Shown: in pieces, positions 31,986 to 43,989 of the stretch | How positions within the stretch are numbered: position 1 is the stretch's first letter | How the letters are laid out: the number at the start of each line of letters is the position of its first letter | DNA from: Dryomyza anilis | Taxonomy: Eukaryota > Arthropoda > Insecta > Diptera > Dryomyzidae | DNA: 64,000 bases | Assembly: GCA_951804985.1 (NCBI GenBank) | Contig: OX638131.1 | Span: 2,418,001 to 2,482,000, forward strand | Reading direction: 5' to 3' | The notes under the pieces: generated by a model | Told to the model about the DNA's origin: nothing | Database searches by the model: none | The model's input: only the letters and a program-made list of their open reading frames with translations | Program-made: the position numbers and the translations under genes

Positions 31986-34340
31986 TATAAGAATTACCAA
32001 TTTAGACTCCGAAAGATCGATCTGAATACAATTTTTAGACAAAAGAGGATTTAAAAAGAATATTTAAAAGAAACCGTCTCAAAACGGAATAACATTTTCT
32101 GTTGCCTGTTAAATTTTTTGGGCCAATTAAAAGCGAAAAGCGCTATACTATTGGTTATTTCAGTCCGCCCCTGGAGAGGACAGTCGGCCGGTCGGTCGGC
32201 TGTCCGAATAACCGGCCCATTGCGAATAGATGCAATTTCACACATTAACCAGAACGGCTTTCAGCGACATGCGCCCGTTGATGTTTGGTGTTGGCTGATG
32301 GGAAAATTATGAAATTCATTACGAGTGTGGTGTGGTGTTGTGTGTGGAGCACCGAGTGCCGAATGTGTGTTGTGTGCCTATGTTTAGGTTTATGTTCGTG
32401 TTTATGTTTGACTAATAATTATGACAACGAGCGCAATGTCATAAAGCACAAACGCCGAATGGTTCGCTTTGAGCGTTCCGCGTTCCGCTGGAGAGTCTCG
32501 TCAACATGGACTCGAACTTCTTCTTCTTTATTTTTAGCTTGAACGCAAACCCACCATCCAACCAACCAACAGATTGATCGATCTGAGCCACAATGTTGCC
32601 ACGCAGTCTAGAGTATTCGACGGGCGACGGGGTGTGGGGCGGGTTCGTGTACGCACGCTGGAACTCATTTCCTGGAACCGCCGTCGGAATGAGTCTGGGA
32701 ATGTAAATGGCATGGATGTGGCGGTGTCGGCATTATTTTAGTGTAATTTGACATTTCACAATAGAAACAAATCTATGTTTACACTGCGTTGATGGATACC
32801 ACAAACCTTGTGCTGCATTGACGAGGCTGAGCTGCAATGCACCGAGCTGAGCTGAGCGGGTTTTTACCACCTAATTAGGTGCTGCGTCATAAATACTCGC
32901 TGCCGACAAAGATGGCCAGACAAGCGCTTGTGAGAGTTTATGAGCCGAACGAGGCAACCTCAACGAGGGCTAACGAGCGACCGAGCGAGCGCCTCAGATA
33001 TTAAGAATTTGCTGTGAAGACAGACAGGCAGACAGACAGACAACCAGGGCCTTATGGAGTGACTCCCCGCGCCCTTATTATGATTAGATATGACAAATAT
33101 AACAGTTTACACCCAACACCGTTTAGTGGACTGACTTTAAAGGCACCGCCAGCAGATTTCAAGAAAATAAATAAAATTATCCGACGCGTAGGTTAAGCGC
33201 TGCGCGGATATTGAGCGAATGGTGAGAGGGTGGTTGGTGTGCAGGGCGACGCGGTGCGGTATGGTCCGTTCCATTCGGTAATTGTAGCTGTCCGTATGTC
33301 CGTGTGTGTGTGCGTGTATTTTACCAGGTCCCACAGTATGTCTGGTATGTTCGTTCTGTCATCAGCGAGCGATATCTGATGTGATGGCATTTTATTGCGG
33401 GCGAAGGCAAACAACAATCCTATAAAACCCAACTAGATAGTGCTAGCGCTTATCTTGATTATTACCCCCGAGCACTGATAAGCGAGCGCTGAGGAGCAGC
33501 ACCGCGCGAGCTTAAAACTTTATCGAACGGTACGGTACGGTTGCGGTACGTTATGAGTACGACGAGTACGAAACATTTGCGCACCTCTGGCAAAAGAAAG
33601 GTGCGGCCGGCCGACCGACCGGCAGTCAGTCAGTCAGTTTGACTGCGGCCGAAAACAATCAAACATCAAAGCTGATTGCGCCGCCAATTTGTCATTAGCC
33701 CCGTATTGACAAGATTGGTATTGTCAGGAATTGTAGCGGTGACAACATTTGTTTTTTTTTTGTTTTTTGTTTCCAGCTTACATATGTTCCGGCTACATAT
33801 TTCACAAGAACTCATCCATCCCATGGACACGGCGAGTCAGAGTTGTGGAATGATTTGATTAACCCTAAGTATGTTGTACACTTGATGTGACAGATATGGG
33901 TACTAGTAAATCCAAGTAGAAATTCAGATTTTCTTTTTAATACATTTATTTACTGTACCTATATTATTTTAAGTCAATGATCTGTGAAACATTTAGTAGA
34001 TACTATGATACTACGAATTGATTAATGGTTGTTTAGAAAAGTAATTGAAGGTTTTGAGATATAAACTCTTTTCTATAAAATTGTATGGTATGTTTATTTG
34101 AAATCAATATCTATGATAAATATTTATATTATTTATAAAATATTTAAATTCGGAGAATAAGAAAAACCGAGAATTTTAATTTTCATTGGATTTTTGTTTT
34201 AATTTAGGTATATATTCAGTTGTAATATAAAATCCATAAAATTCATAAAAATTCAAAAATATTCACCAAAAATTAAAATTATCCACAGAAAATAAAAACT
34301 TTCATATGTTGACATTTGATGTAATTTGAAAAAATAGTTC
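31986..34340. other. No gene seen: repeat-poor block
   Basis: Balanced, mostly unique sequence with short runs (GTCGGCCGGTCGGTCGGC near 32182; AGACAGGCAGACAGACAGAC at 33021; GGCCGGCCGACCGACCGGC near 33606). GATA-type motifs cluster at 33440-33490 (CGCTTATCTTG, ACTGATAAGCG), and a TAATTA site sits at 32872. These are compatible with enhancer DNA but are too common to prove it. After 33850 it becomes AT-rich. Confidence 0.4.
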
Positions 34341-34354
34341 AATCAATACCTAAA

Positions 34355-35165
34355 AGTGTTATGTCATTAGAATCATATGAGATTACCTCCGATCTGGTAT
34401 GGGAATACCTAGGTGAACTCAACAAACTAGCTATGTATGACAAACAATGTCACAATACTTTGGGTCCCTGGACACAAGGGAACGAAGGTAACGAAGACAG
34501 GAAAGGAATGAAGGTAACGAAGGCAGGAAAGTGGCCGCGACAAAGTTCATAGTCCAGGAAACTTTCTATGGGATCGACGACATTGTGATCAAAAAGATAT
34601 TGCGGAAAGAACAGTCAAATACAAGAGAAGAGCTATGGTTGGGGTTACCAAAGCTACGACAATCAAAGAAACCCATCGGGACCTACAACCTTGAAAGATT
34701 TAAAGAATATAAAAATTAACGAAGAACAACCTAAGAATCTTGACAGGATTTCTCACTTTAGACTTAAAGAACACCTTACAAGAATGGGTATACAATCCGA
34801 CAGCACATGTAGGTTCTGTTAGGAGGAGAATGAGAACTCAGTGTTTTCTAGAAACTTGTCCAGCTCTAATGTGTACAAAGAGGAAAATTCTTGGATTCTA
34901 TCAACCAAGTCAAACCGATAACAGATAAATAAAACCAAACGATATAATCAGGTTTCTTACTTTGATTGGCCTGGTGGAGGTCCTATAGAAGGATGTAACA
35001 CATATACCAGAAACCGTACTAACTGAATATTACATATCCAGTATTCAGAACATCAGGACACTACTGAATTCACTAGGGAGGTACCCTATTGATAACCCTA
35101 TCGACTATGGTTCCAAGCGGTGCACAATAGGTCGCAGTGCATTAACCCATTACAAATAATAACTA
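34355..35165 (+). pseudogene. Non-LTR retrotransposon relic with RNase H domain and C-terminal region
   Basis: Three successive frames carry parts of one protein. 34361-34552 has LNKLAMYDKQCHNTLGPWTQ and GNEGNED, a decayed LWVPGHxGIxGNExAD RNase H motif. 34531-34719 reads ELWLGLPKLRQSKKP. 34740-34928 has LTGFLTLDLKN, a disordered cysteine region and ETCPALMCTKRKILGF. The last matches the end of I/Jockey-type LINE ORF2 (LTGHxxLxxHL...CxxCxxxxETxxHxLCxCPA). The frame changes twice and the RNase H His is lost, so it is dead. The 3' part to about 35165 looks like its 3' UTR. Confidence 0.72.
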
Positions 35166-35256
35166 ATCTAAAAGTGTTATAATTTTAAATATTGGTTATC
35201 AAAATTACCACTTTTTTAATTGAACTAAGTTTTTTTTTAGTTTGTGCTTCTATACA

Positions 35257-35345
35257 CAGAAAACATTTTTCAATATGATGATTTTATTCAAAAATATTAT
35301 GAATTTTTCGTCAACTACCAGATTCATCATATGAAATATTTTAAT
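35257..35345. mobile_element. CACAGAA/ATTCAT MITE family, copy 2 (left end)
   Basis: After TA it begins CACAGAAAACATTTTTCAAT, then ATGATGATTTTATTC, AATATTATGAATTTTT and CAACTACCAGATTCATC, the same order as 61041 onwards. The remainder is not clear beyond 35345. Confidence 0.6.
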
Positions 35346-35950
35346 TCATTAAATTAAAATTTAATGTTTTTCATGTTCAATAATAAATACTGCTTGCTTG
35401 ATTTGTAAAAAAAAATTATAATCTCAAATTTAATCGGTTTTTTTTTTTTTTGAAAAAACTAATAATTTTAAAAAATTTTTATTAGTGTATAAATTTTGTA
35501 ATTGATTTTAAACTATTATCGTTTTCTTGCCAACCGGTTCATCATGGTTCTATCGCCAGGTTCCATATTAAAGACATCTAAAAAAATTAATATTTTTAAT
35601 TTTAATAATATTAGGCCTTTCGAATTCTGTCAGACGAAAATCTACCTGACAAATAAAAGTTAAGAATAATAAAAAAAAAAAATGGAAAACAAAATTTTTT
35701 CAAAAGAAAAAATCGAAAAAAATATATATTATCGAAAGAAATAATTTCCCGATATTTTTTTATTTATCAAAAAAAAAATCCGAAAAAAATATTAAAAAAA
35801 AAAATATTTTATAAATATAACATTTTACCATTTGGTGTTAAACTCGTTTATAATTTTTATATCGTGATCCCGTTTTCTTCTAAAGTACTTAAAAACTTTT
35901 AAGGGATACCAATTTTCGAAAAATTGATTTAAATACGTATACATGTCGTA

Positions 35951-35990
35951 CACCCAGAAAAAAAATACTATATAAATAATAGTTTTATTT
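35951..35990. mobile_element. CACCCAGAAAA MITE family, truncated left end
   Basis: After TA: CACCCAGAAAAAAAATACTA, then TATAAATAATAGTTTT, identical in type to the left end at 36550. It then diverges and no right end was found. Confidence 0.65.
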
Positions 35991-36549
35991 TAAAAAAAAA
36001 TTTTATTTTAGCTTGTCAGCACAAAAAATGTTAATAATATCCTATAAAAATTGTATACTTCAATATCCTTTGAAGTTTTCAATGAGTTATTCCGAAAAAT
36101 ATACGTAATACGTAGCATTAAATATCAAAATTTCATTCTGCATGCCTTATTAGTTAACGATTAAAAAAAAAATTCTTTCACAAATAAAAAAACAAAAATT
36201 CTTTCGTTACACAACCATAAATCGAAAAGATTTGAACAAAAGGCATAAAATAAAGATATCCTAGTCTCTCACTTTTTTTAGTTCATGATCTTTACAATTT
36301 CCAGACGCAAAACCACAAACACAATAATTCCGATTAGAGATACATTTGCGATATTTCTCAACCTAATCTCGTAATTCGAGGTGATTCTCTTCCAGCGATT
36401 GCTAGTCGAGATGAATTTCGGTAGCGAGATGGTCTTTTTTTCAAAATTTGGAAATTAAAAACATGAGATAATAAACCCTGTCAAATCTCGTTCATTTGTT
36501 TCGTTATTTAATTGTCTAGTTCATTCGGGAGACTAATTCACAAAATCTA

Positions 36550-36760
36550 CACCCAGAAAAAAATACTATATAAATAATAGTTTTTTACTATTAAAAATAT
36601 TCAATAGGATAAATTATTATTTTAATCGGAAAATACCTTTAAATACTAGAAAATACCATGACATTGCCATTGAGTTTATATGAACATTTGTATACTATTA
36701 AATCAATAATTGTCCTTTTGACCAATTTTAATGGGATTTGAGGGAATTTTTTTCTGGGTG
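36550..36760. mobile_element. CACCCAGAAAA MITE family, complete copy (211 bp)
   Basis: Inverted ends CACCCAGAAAAAAAT and ATTTTTTTCTGGGTG are flanked by TA at 36548-36549 and 36761-36762. The interior is AT-rich, with ACTATATAAATAATAG on the left and TGGGATTTGAGGGAA on the right. This is the reference copy for the interrupted one at 62030-62572. Confidence 0.82.
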
Positions 36761-36762
36761 TA

Positions 36763-39700
36763 GTTAAATTTTTGCAAGTATTTAAGATAGATACTTTACA
36801 AATTAGATCTCGTTCGTCTATATAGGTTACAATACACAACAGCCATTATGCGCAGCATTCAAAACTATTTTTGTATTATGTAAAATGACTCCCTGATTCC
36901 GAAGATATTAATAGGTTTCAAAAATATGGGCCAACAACTTTCGAATCGAGCTTTTAAAAAGGTGGTCACATATATTTGTAAATATCAAGAGTTATATCAG
37001 ATGAAAGGTAAATAAACATACCAACATTTTTAAATTCGTTTACTTGAAAAAAGTATTTTGTCACAAAAATTTTAATTAAAAAATGCGTTTAAAAAATAGG
37101 AAAAAATCGAAAAAAAAGTTTGTAATATTCCAAAATAAGTCCACACTCTTTTGAAGAAACTGAGCTATCAATGACAAAACAAATGAGCAACATTTGCGGA
37201 AAAAAAGTATGTGAATGCATTATAATTGAGTGGTACATATTATTATATTATTTATATATTACAAATAGGCATAAAAATACATAATTTGGGCGGATTATTT
37301 GGATAGATGATTGGATAGATGATTGTTTATAACTAATTTTATAATTTTATCTTGAATACTTTACGAGCTATGGGATCCAAAAAAGTAAAACTATATCTTG
37401 TATGGGATGTAGTTGAGTAAGTTGACTAATGCGACTCATTATCGAACTAGATTAAATTTCATCGCATTCGTAATAGTATTTTTCAAGTTATCGTGTATAG
37501 ACGAACAGACAGACGGTCATGTCTATATCGACTCGAAAAGTTATGCCGTTCATGAATATATATACTCTTTCATACCGGTCACGCCTTTTAAGACGCGCAA
37601 AAATATCCTCACATACATTGTAACCCAGTAGGGTATAAACGCAAAATGGGATATTTAATATTTACACCCAATTCTAATGCTTTCAAATGATTTTGTCTGT
37701 CCTCAAAATGTATCCATAGATTTATTTTATTTTTACGTCGTTTTCATTAAAAAGGTGCAGGCTAATTTTGAATACTACAGTATATAAATCATCTCGCTTT
37801 TGCGATTTTCCCAATTTTTTAAATGCATCTTTGCTTTAAATTTTTATCAAAAAAAATTATATTTTTCGAATTCTTCTATCGAATTCTCCCAAACCATTGA
37901 ACCAATTTCAAAATGTTGTGAGAAACGTTTATTGGATTTTCAATTATCTTTAATTTGGTATAAAACTTGATCAAATCAATTTTATAAACACGAAATATTT
38001 GCAAAAGTATGAGACCACCTTTTTGAAAGCACGGTTCAAAAATGATTGGCCGATAACTCGTAAACCTATGCACAGAACTTTTTTTAATTAATATATTCGA
38101 ATTCAGCGGGTCATTTACAATAATACAAAAATAGTGCCATTATGCATTTTTAAATATATATTTACTAGCGGTATTTAAGACTGAATTCGGGGAAGATTTC
38201 TTATATTTTATCATATTTCAAAAATATGCAAAAAAAATATAATGATAATTTATACCTCTAAAGTGCTACTCCTGGAGTAGACTTTAGACAACTAACACAC
38301 TCTGACCAGTTAAAAATACCAGTAAAAATTACCGAAGCTACTTTTTCATACCAATTACTTTATCCAAATCAGTTTGTAAAATTAGTTTTCTTTTTTGTTT
38401 TGTTTGCTGGCGATGTTATCTGTTTTGTAGTCTAAAATTAAAATCACTGCAGGGCGTTACCAACCAAACCTATACCGATTCCGATTCTTTGTACTTGTCT
38501 GTCTACTTAACAAGGTAGAGTTCATCAAACGTCAAAGCGTTCCAACGTTTATTTAATTATCACAGCAAGGGTTGGTAATCGTGCGCATCGTTTTTCGCAT
38601 AAACAAATCCATTTGGCTCATGTAAATTTTAAAGAACCACCACGCCTTCTCGTTTTTGAATAGGGGTGATGATGCGTACGCGGCGCCCGCCACCATCTGT
38701 ACAGGGCTGCTGCTGCTGCTGATGGAAACCCGAAATCTCCAACCACCACCTCTGGCGCATACTCTCAATTTTAGGTAATAAGCAACCACCAAATGAACTG
38801 TCGGATCAAAAGGTTGTCACAAAGTTAATAAGCGGAAAATATTCTTAAAACGATACCAGTTGGCGCGGTTGGTGCGAGTGAAAGTAACGGTGTCGGAATA
38901 TAGCAGATCCGATCCGTCCGATCCGAGCGCATCTGTTGTTTTTTCGAATAGGTGTGAGCGCTGCAAACGACACTGTTGGGTCGTTAATCGCTGCTTTGCA
39001 TCAGATTATCGCCGGTTATTGCCTATTAGCAGCACTGCGCTACCACAATTATTAACGTTTGAAGTGAGTTTAAAACGAAAAAAACGAAGAGAGTTTTTAT
39101 GCGCTTGCATTACATGGTACGCGATCTGAGAAAACTGTCAAACTGTGGAAACTGTCGGCTTAGGCAGCATTAGGCCCAGGCGATCGGCTCCTATTATGCT
39201 CAAATTAACGTCAGCTCATACGCAACAATCGTATGTCATAATGCTGCAGTATCTTCGATTTTTGGAGAACAAATCTGTAGATTAACATTTTACGTCGTAT
39301 CGCCTCGTTGGGACGGGACCTCGAATGGGACGTGTCGAAATGCGCAACACCATGTTCGGTGGTATTTATCACTGTAACTGCTGCCTGGCATATTGTTCTC
39401 TGATTGATGATGTTGTCGATAAACCGCTAACAAAATTCAGCTGTATTCATAAATATTTGTTTTTATATCTTACAAATTGCCATGGACAAGCAGAAGAAGA
39501 AGAAGTAGCTGCCCATGGAGCCAAACTAAAAGAACCAAAAAAAAAAAACGAAATGAAAAAATCCGTTTCGTTATTAGTCACAAAGACACGTTTTTATCGC
39601 ATCGCCCAACAACGTATCGGATCGGACATTCTTCCGGAACACAGAAGTGTCAGTTCAGCTATAAATAAGCAGGTAATTCGCTGACAAACAAATTAGAAAT

Positions 39701-41198
39701 TAAAGTCGGTCCTATCCGCATGGCTGGCTGGTTGGCTGGTTGGCTGAATGGCTGCTTGGTTGACTGGTTGGCATTTCGTCGGTCCGGTGCGGCGGCGAGT
39801 GCGCTTCTTGCCCTGATAACGAAATTGAAACAATAAACATTTTTTTCACAAAAACACACAAATCCACTTAGGAGACCACCACCAGCTCACCAATACCGCA
39901 ATATACAACAACATCATCAACATCATCATCTTACTCCTCTGCTGTATCATCTTATCCAACAGTTGTTGTTCTTGTTGTTGTTGACGATGTCGTTGGTGTT
40001 TTGTTGTTGGATTGGACTTGTAGACAATTTATTGATTAGTTTATTGCGCGTGCGCGTCGCTGTTTTATGACGGTACTCCGTCCGGGTCCCATGCGCCTCA
40101 TCTCATCTCAACCACCCGTCTCGTTGCCCTACTCATCCCAAACCAGCCAAACCAAACTATACCGTCCCATCCCATCACATCACAGCACATCTCTGGTTGG
40201 GGGTCCGTGGTGGCGCATCTCGTGCTGAAATGTTATGGCATGCCATGAAAAGGTTTTGTGTTTTGGAGACAATTTGTAAATTCTTTATGAGAGTGTAGAA
40301 CGGAGCGTTAAGAATAAAAATGCTAATTTAAAAGATTACGAGTTTCGTTGTGGTGGTCACACCTTAAAATCTTGAGTAAATGTAGAAGTCAGTTATTAAC
40401 GTTACCTTCAAAATGATGAAGACACTATAGTCAACCCCCACCCCCCGCAACAATAAAATAATGTAAAATCCAACATTAATAAATTCACTAACATGCATCG
40501 TATGCATAATCATCATGAGGGTAAATATTCCTGTAATAATGTACGTTGTTTAGTATATCGGCGCATGTGGCGGATATCCGTTCTGACATCCAATTCTGTG
40601 CAATTTAAAATTCGTTTTTCTTGCTGACAGAAACTCTTAATTGAATCCTATGAAGTTTTGAAATGCGAAATCAATTTGAGATCAGCTAGAGATAACATTC
40701 AAATTTCACCAAAATCACAGAATTCAAATTTAAATTCGAACGGCGAGAGAGATGCTTTTCAAGACAATATTTTACTTTCAGAGGTTTGTCATGGTGATAA
40801 CGTCTTATTGTAAATGCATGTAGTAAGTCAGTGGTAACTAACCTACAGACGCTACAAATGTTGATTAAAAACACATCGAAATGACACCTTGTATTAAATT
40901 TGTATAGGATGAATGACTAAAAATTACCAATAGAAGATACAGATCCAAATTATTCAGACTACACACAACAAATGCAACTATGACACAATCTCAACCTTGT
41001 TTATTCAAAACTTGATGAGCAAGCTATTGATTTTTAGTTGGCCGAAAAAATTAAATCGACACTCAAAACTGTTTTTTGATTTCGTCGATTTCTTTAAGGC
41101 TCGAATACATAATAGAGAAATTAGCTAGAGATAGAGAAAAATCTATATATGTGTAAATATAGCAAAAATACAATTAATTTTTAATTGATTTATTTTTA
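36763..41198. other. No gene seen: AT-rich then repeat-poor spacer
   Basis: 36763-38540 is AT-rich and includes an old GGGTATA-type repeat at about 37480-37635 (GACAGACGGTCATGTCTATA to CCCAGTAGGGTATAA). 38540-40310 is balanced, with GCTGCTGCTGCTG (38687), GGCTGGTTGGCTGG (39727-39772) and CAACAACATCATC/GTTGTTGTT runs (39905-40005). 40310-41198 is AT-rich. No protein domain was recognised. Confidence 0.4.
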
Positions 41199-41405
41199 AT
41201 ATATTTAATCATATTAATTAATAAATTAACAGAAATTCAACAACAAGTTACATCAATACAATTAAATAATTTGCTGAAACGAATATGGATTAATTGTATT
41301 GATTAAATATTTAATCATCTTAATTAATAAATTAACAGAAAATACAATAAGTTACATCAATACAATTAAATAATTTGCTAAAACGACTAATGAATTAATT
41401 GTATT
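41199..41405 (+). repeat. Tandem duplication, 106-bp unit
   Basis: TTTAATCATATTAATTAATA (41199) recurs as TTTAATCATCTTAATTAATA (41305). Both are followed by AATTAACAGAAA, GTTACATCAATACAATTAAA and TAATTTGCT. A further single copy of GTTACATCAATACAATTAAA lies at 51385, so the unit belongs to a dispersed repeat. Confidence 0.78.
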
Positions 41406-41999
41406 AACAATTGCCGTTGCTGAGTACACGACGCAGCGTCACGTTGCGAACTTGCAGCGAAGGAACGCCGGTAAACAAGCAAACGATTGAATTTTTGGTT
41501 GCGCGCATATTATTCCTCTTTGGTATATGCAAAGACATACAGTTATAGAGCTTGGTCATCCTCTATGTGTGTCGTCAAAAATTGTGATGATGGCAATGGT
41601 TGCATATTTAATTATGCTTCCAATTTCATCATCAGAAAAGTATATGTTATGTTAAGAATTTATAACATTCTTTTTTAATTTACTCAATGAGTATTAAAAA
41701 GACTGTGAATATAATAAAAATACTTTAAAAACGTCGACCATACCAATTAAATAGTTTGCTATTAATGCAAAGTCCTTAATTGGTATATTTCATATACCAA
41801 ATCACATTTTTAGCGAATGTGTTTGGTAAATAAATTAGAACTCGTTACTAGACCCGTTAATGGTACACAATTATTTATGTTTGCTGTATTTACGTCGATT
41901 ATTTTTGTCTGTGTACCTTGGAGCTCTATGTAGTGTTTACACAACTCTATGAGATTTTTTGCTTTACCTCTAGCTATTTTCTCCATCGTGTAAACTCGC

Positions 42000-42112
42000 A
42001 TTTAAAGATCATTTTTATTTTCATCCAACGGTGCTTAAATTGTCTTTCCATTTTCGTCAATTTCTTTTAAAGATCATTTTTATTTTCATCCAACGATTCT
42101 TAAATTACTTTT
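42000..42112 (+). repeat. Direct duplication, about 66-bp unit
   Basis: TAAAGATCATTTTTATTTTC with ATCCAACGGTGCTTAAATTG (from 42002) recurs from 42068 as the same phrase with ATCCAACGATTCTTAAATT. Confidence 0.75.
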
Positions 42113-42354
42113 GGACTCACAGTGTCGCCCCGGAATTATAATTTCTCATTACATTATAATTGCGGTGCATCGATCTATCGACTATTCTTTACCTCTATTC
42201 TTAAGCTCTTCCAAATACAACCAGCGAGATATTCGTTGTTATAAATCTCAAAAAAATAAAACGCCTCACACAAATGTAATTTGATGTCATTATAAATTTT
42301 GTCAATTTTAAATGTCAATTTCTAATATATTGGAACTTCTACACATTCATTGAC

Positions 42355-43364
42355 GCTGACTCCCCTTCGCGGGCCTGTCTCTTTGTTGCGCGTGCCCCTG
42401 CCTTTCGAAACGCTACGTTGGACGAACTCGATGCGATGTCGTCGGTGGAAAGAGGTCCCGTATTCTTAGCGCCCTATTCTTAAGCGCATTCGCTTGCCGG
42501 GTCCTTGTGAACAAAGTGTAACGGCTGCCTTCACCTGGGGATCTCTGGTGTCGGCTGTTGGTTAACTGCCAGGGAAGAAGTCTCCGTTGTGATACGAGAG
42601 GCAGCTCTCTGACATTGCTTGGCTTTTAATAGCCGTGCCGCGTCCGAGAGTTGCCTTTTCCCATCCGTGTTCCCCGTACCACTACCGCCTTGAGTTGTGA
42701 CGAAAGGCTTTTATTCGCATTGCCTTCCGCCTTCTTTACCACCGTCCTTTTCGATCTCTGGGTGGAGTAAATCTCCTTTCCTTTCTACATCTGTGGAATT
42801 ACAACCGCAGGTTATCACTGGCGCCCTCCCAACTGACAATCATACTGAAGTGCAGTGCATCAGATGCGGCGCCCTTATATACTGCATGCATCAGTTCGAC
42901 ACGTTTCGACAAGCTTCGACATGTTTCGAGAACCTTCTACTCGTTTCGTGAATGACGCATGCTATTTGCATCTCATTCGCACTCATGTGTTTCAATGTAC
43001 TGATCTTCCATCTCTTTCTCGCACATTGCTTAGTGCGCGAAATGTTCTTCCGTCTCTTTCTAACACATTGTTTAGTGCGCTGAATTGTCTTGCGTCTCAT
43101 TTATTATTGTTGATTGCTTGTACAGTGGAGCAAATGACCTCTTTTCGTATCAATATGTTTAACGACCGTTTGGTCGGAAAGAAAGGCCGGCCCTCAGAGA
43201 TCAGACTCCTATAAGTTTATTCAGACCCTACGGTCGAAAGAGAAGGCCGCCCCCACAGGAAACAGACACCTACCTGCACTAGATGTTGGTGGGTAATAGT
43301 GTTTGCGGGATTTCAAATAATTTTAAATAAATTTTATGTTTTAATGTGACACTTTCTGATTGCC
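42355..43364. other. GC-richer island of uncertain origin next to a LINE fragment
   Basis: Composition is clearly less AT-rich than both sides. It contains a near-tandem pair with a TCTCTTTCTMRCACATTGYT core (43012, 43055; 43-bp period), clusters of TTTCGACA/TTCGACATG, and a repeat of AAAGRAAGGCCGSCCC (43170-43250). It may belong to a retroelement whose RNase H relic follows at 43365, but no other coding trace was recognised. Confidence 0.35.
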
Positions 43365-43600
43365 TGTCTCGATCGACAACTAAAAGTGACTCTCTTCTGG
43401 GTTTCAGGACCTAATAACATAGATGGGAACGAAAAAACTGACGAGCTCGCAAGGCGTGGGTCCTCACTTCACAATTCCCGAAGGAACAATTTGTTCTCTC
43501 ACTACCACTCCATAAATTAACTAGGTGGACAAGGCACTCTTCTTGTGCAAACTGTGCATACTTAGACCAATTTTTAATAAATACTCCCATAAATAATATT
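43365..43600 (+). pseudogene. Non-LTR retrotransposon relic, RNase H fragment
   Basis: The frame through 43387-43477 reads VTLFWVSGPNNIDGN followed by EKTDELARRGSS. This is a clear RNase H motif of I/Jockey-type LINE ORF2 (VxLxWVPGHxxIxGNExADELAR), with the conserved His replaced. Downstream LTRWTRHSSCANCAY continues the type (RWxxxxTC). No stop interrupts the first part, but the frame is short. The copy differs from the one at 34355, so at least two insertions occurred. Confidence 0.68.
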
Positions 43601-43719
43601 TCAATTTCCCTTCAATTTCTCCAAAATATTTGAGGGAATATTTATTTAGAATTGGGCTGACTGTCTCAGCTGCAACGATATCAATAAGTAGGAATCGCTA
43701 TCTCATTATCTCTGTAAAT

Positions 43720-43952
43720 GCCCCGCTCTCGTCGATGTTAGATTTCGCGCCTTTGGAAAAAAAACTTCCTTGACGATCTGTCAGACATCTCAGGATGCCC
43801 CGCCCTAGTCGCTGCTAGATTTCGCGTCATCGGAAAAAAAAACTTCCTCGACGATCTGTCAGACATCTCAGGATGCCCCGCCATAGTCGATGTTAGATTT
43901 CGCGCCTTTGGAAAAAAAACTTCCTCGACGATCTCTCAGAAATCTCAGGAAT
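43720..43952 (+). repeat. Tandem repeat, three units of 77 bp
   Basis: Units start GCCCCGC at 43720, 43797 and 43874. Each contains TAGATTTCGCG, a run of eight or nine A, CTTCCTYGACGATCTSTCAG and ATCTCAGGA. Units 1 and 3 share GATGTTAGATTTCGCGCC while unit 2 differs there. Composition is GC-richer than the surroundings. Confidence 0.9.
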
Positions 43953-43989
43953 AAAGATATGAAACTTGGTTATCTTCCTAAATTCCTCC

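Noticed and set aside
39325..39684. 119-codon + strand frame
   Set aside because: No domain recognised. The Lys/Glu-rich part comes from an A-rich run, and it lies in a candidate non-coding island with no supporting signal.
43268..43278. Zelda/TAGteam site (CAGGTAG on the - strand)
   Set aside because: A single heptamer in 64 kb is expected by chance and it lies next to retroelement relics.
42355..43364. LTR retrotransposon terminal repeat
   Set aside because: GC-richer composition and internal repeats are suggestive, but no TG...CA-bounded pair of identical repeats, primer-binding site or polypurine tract was found.
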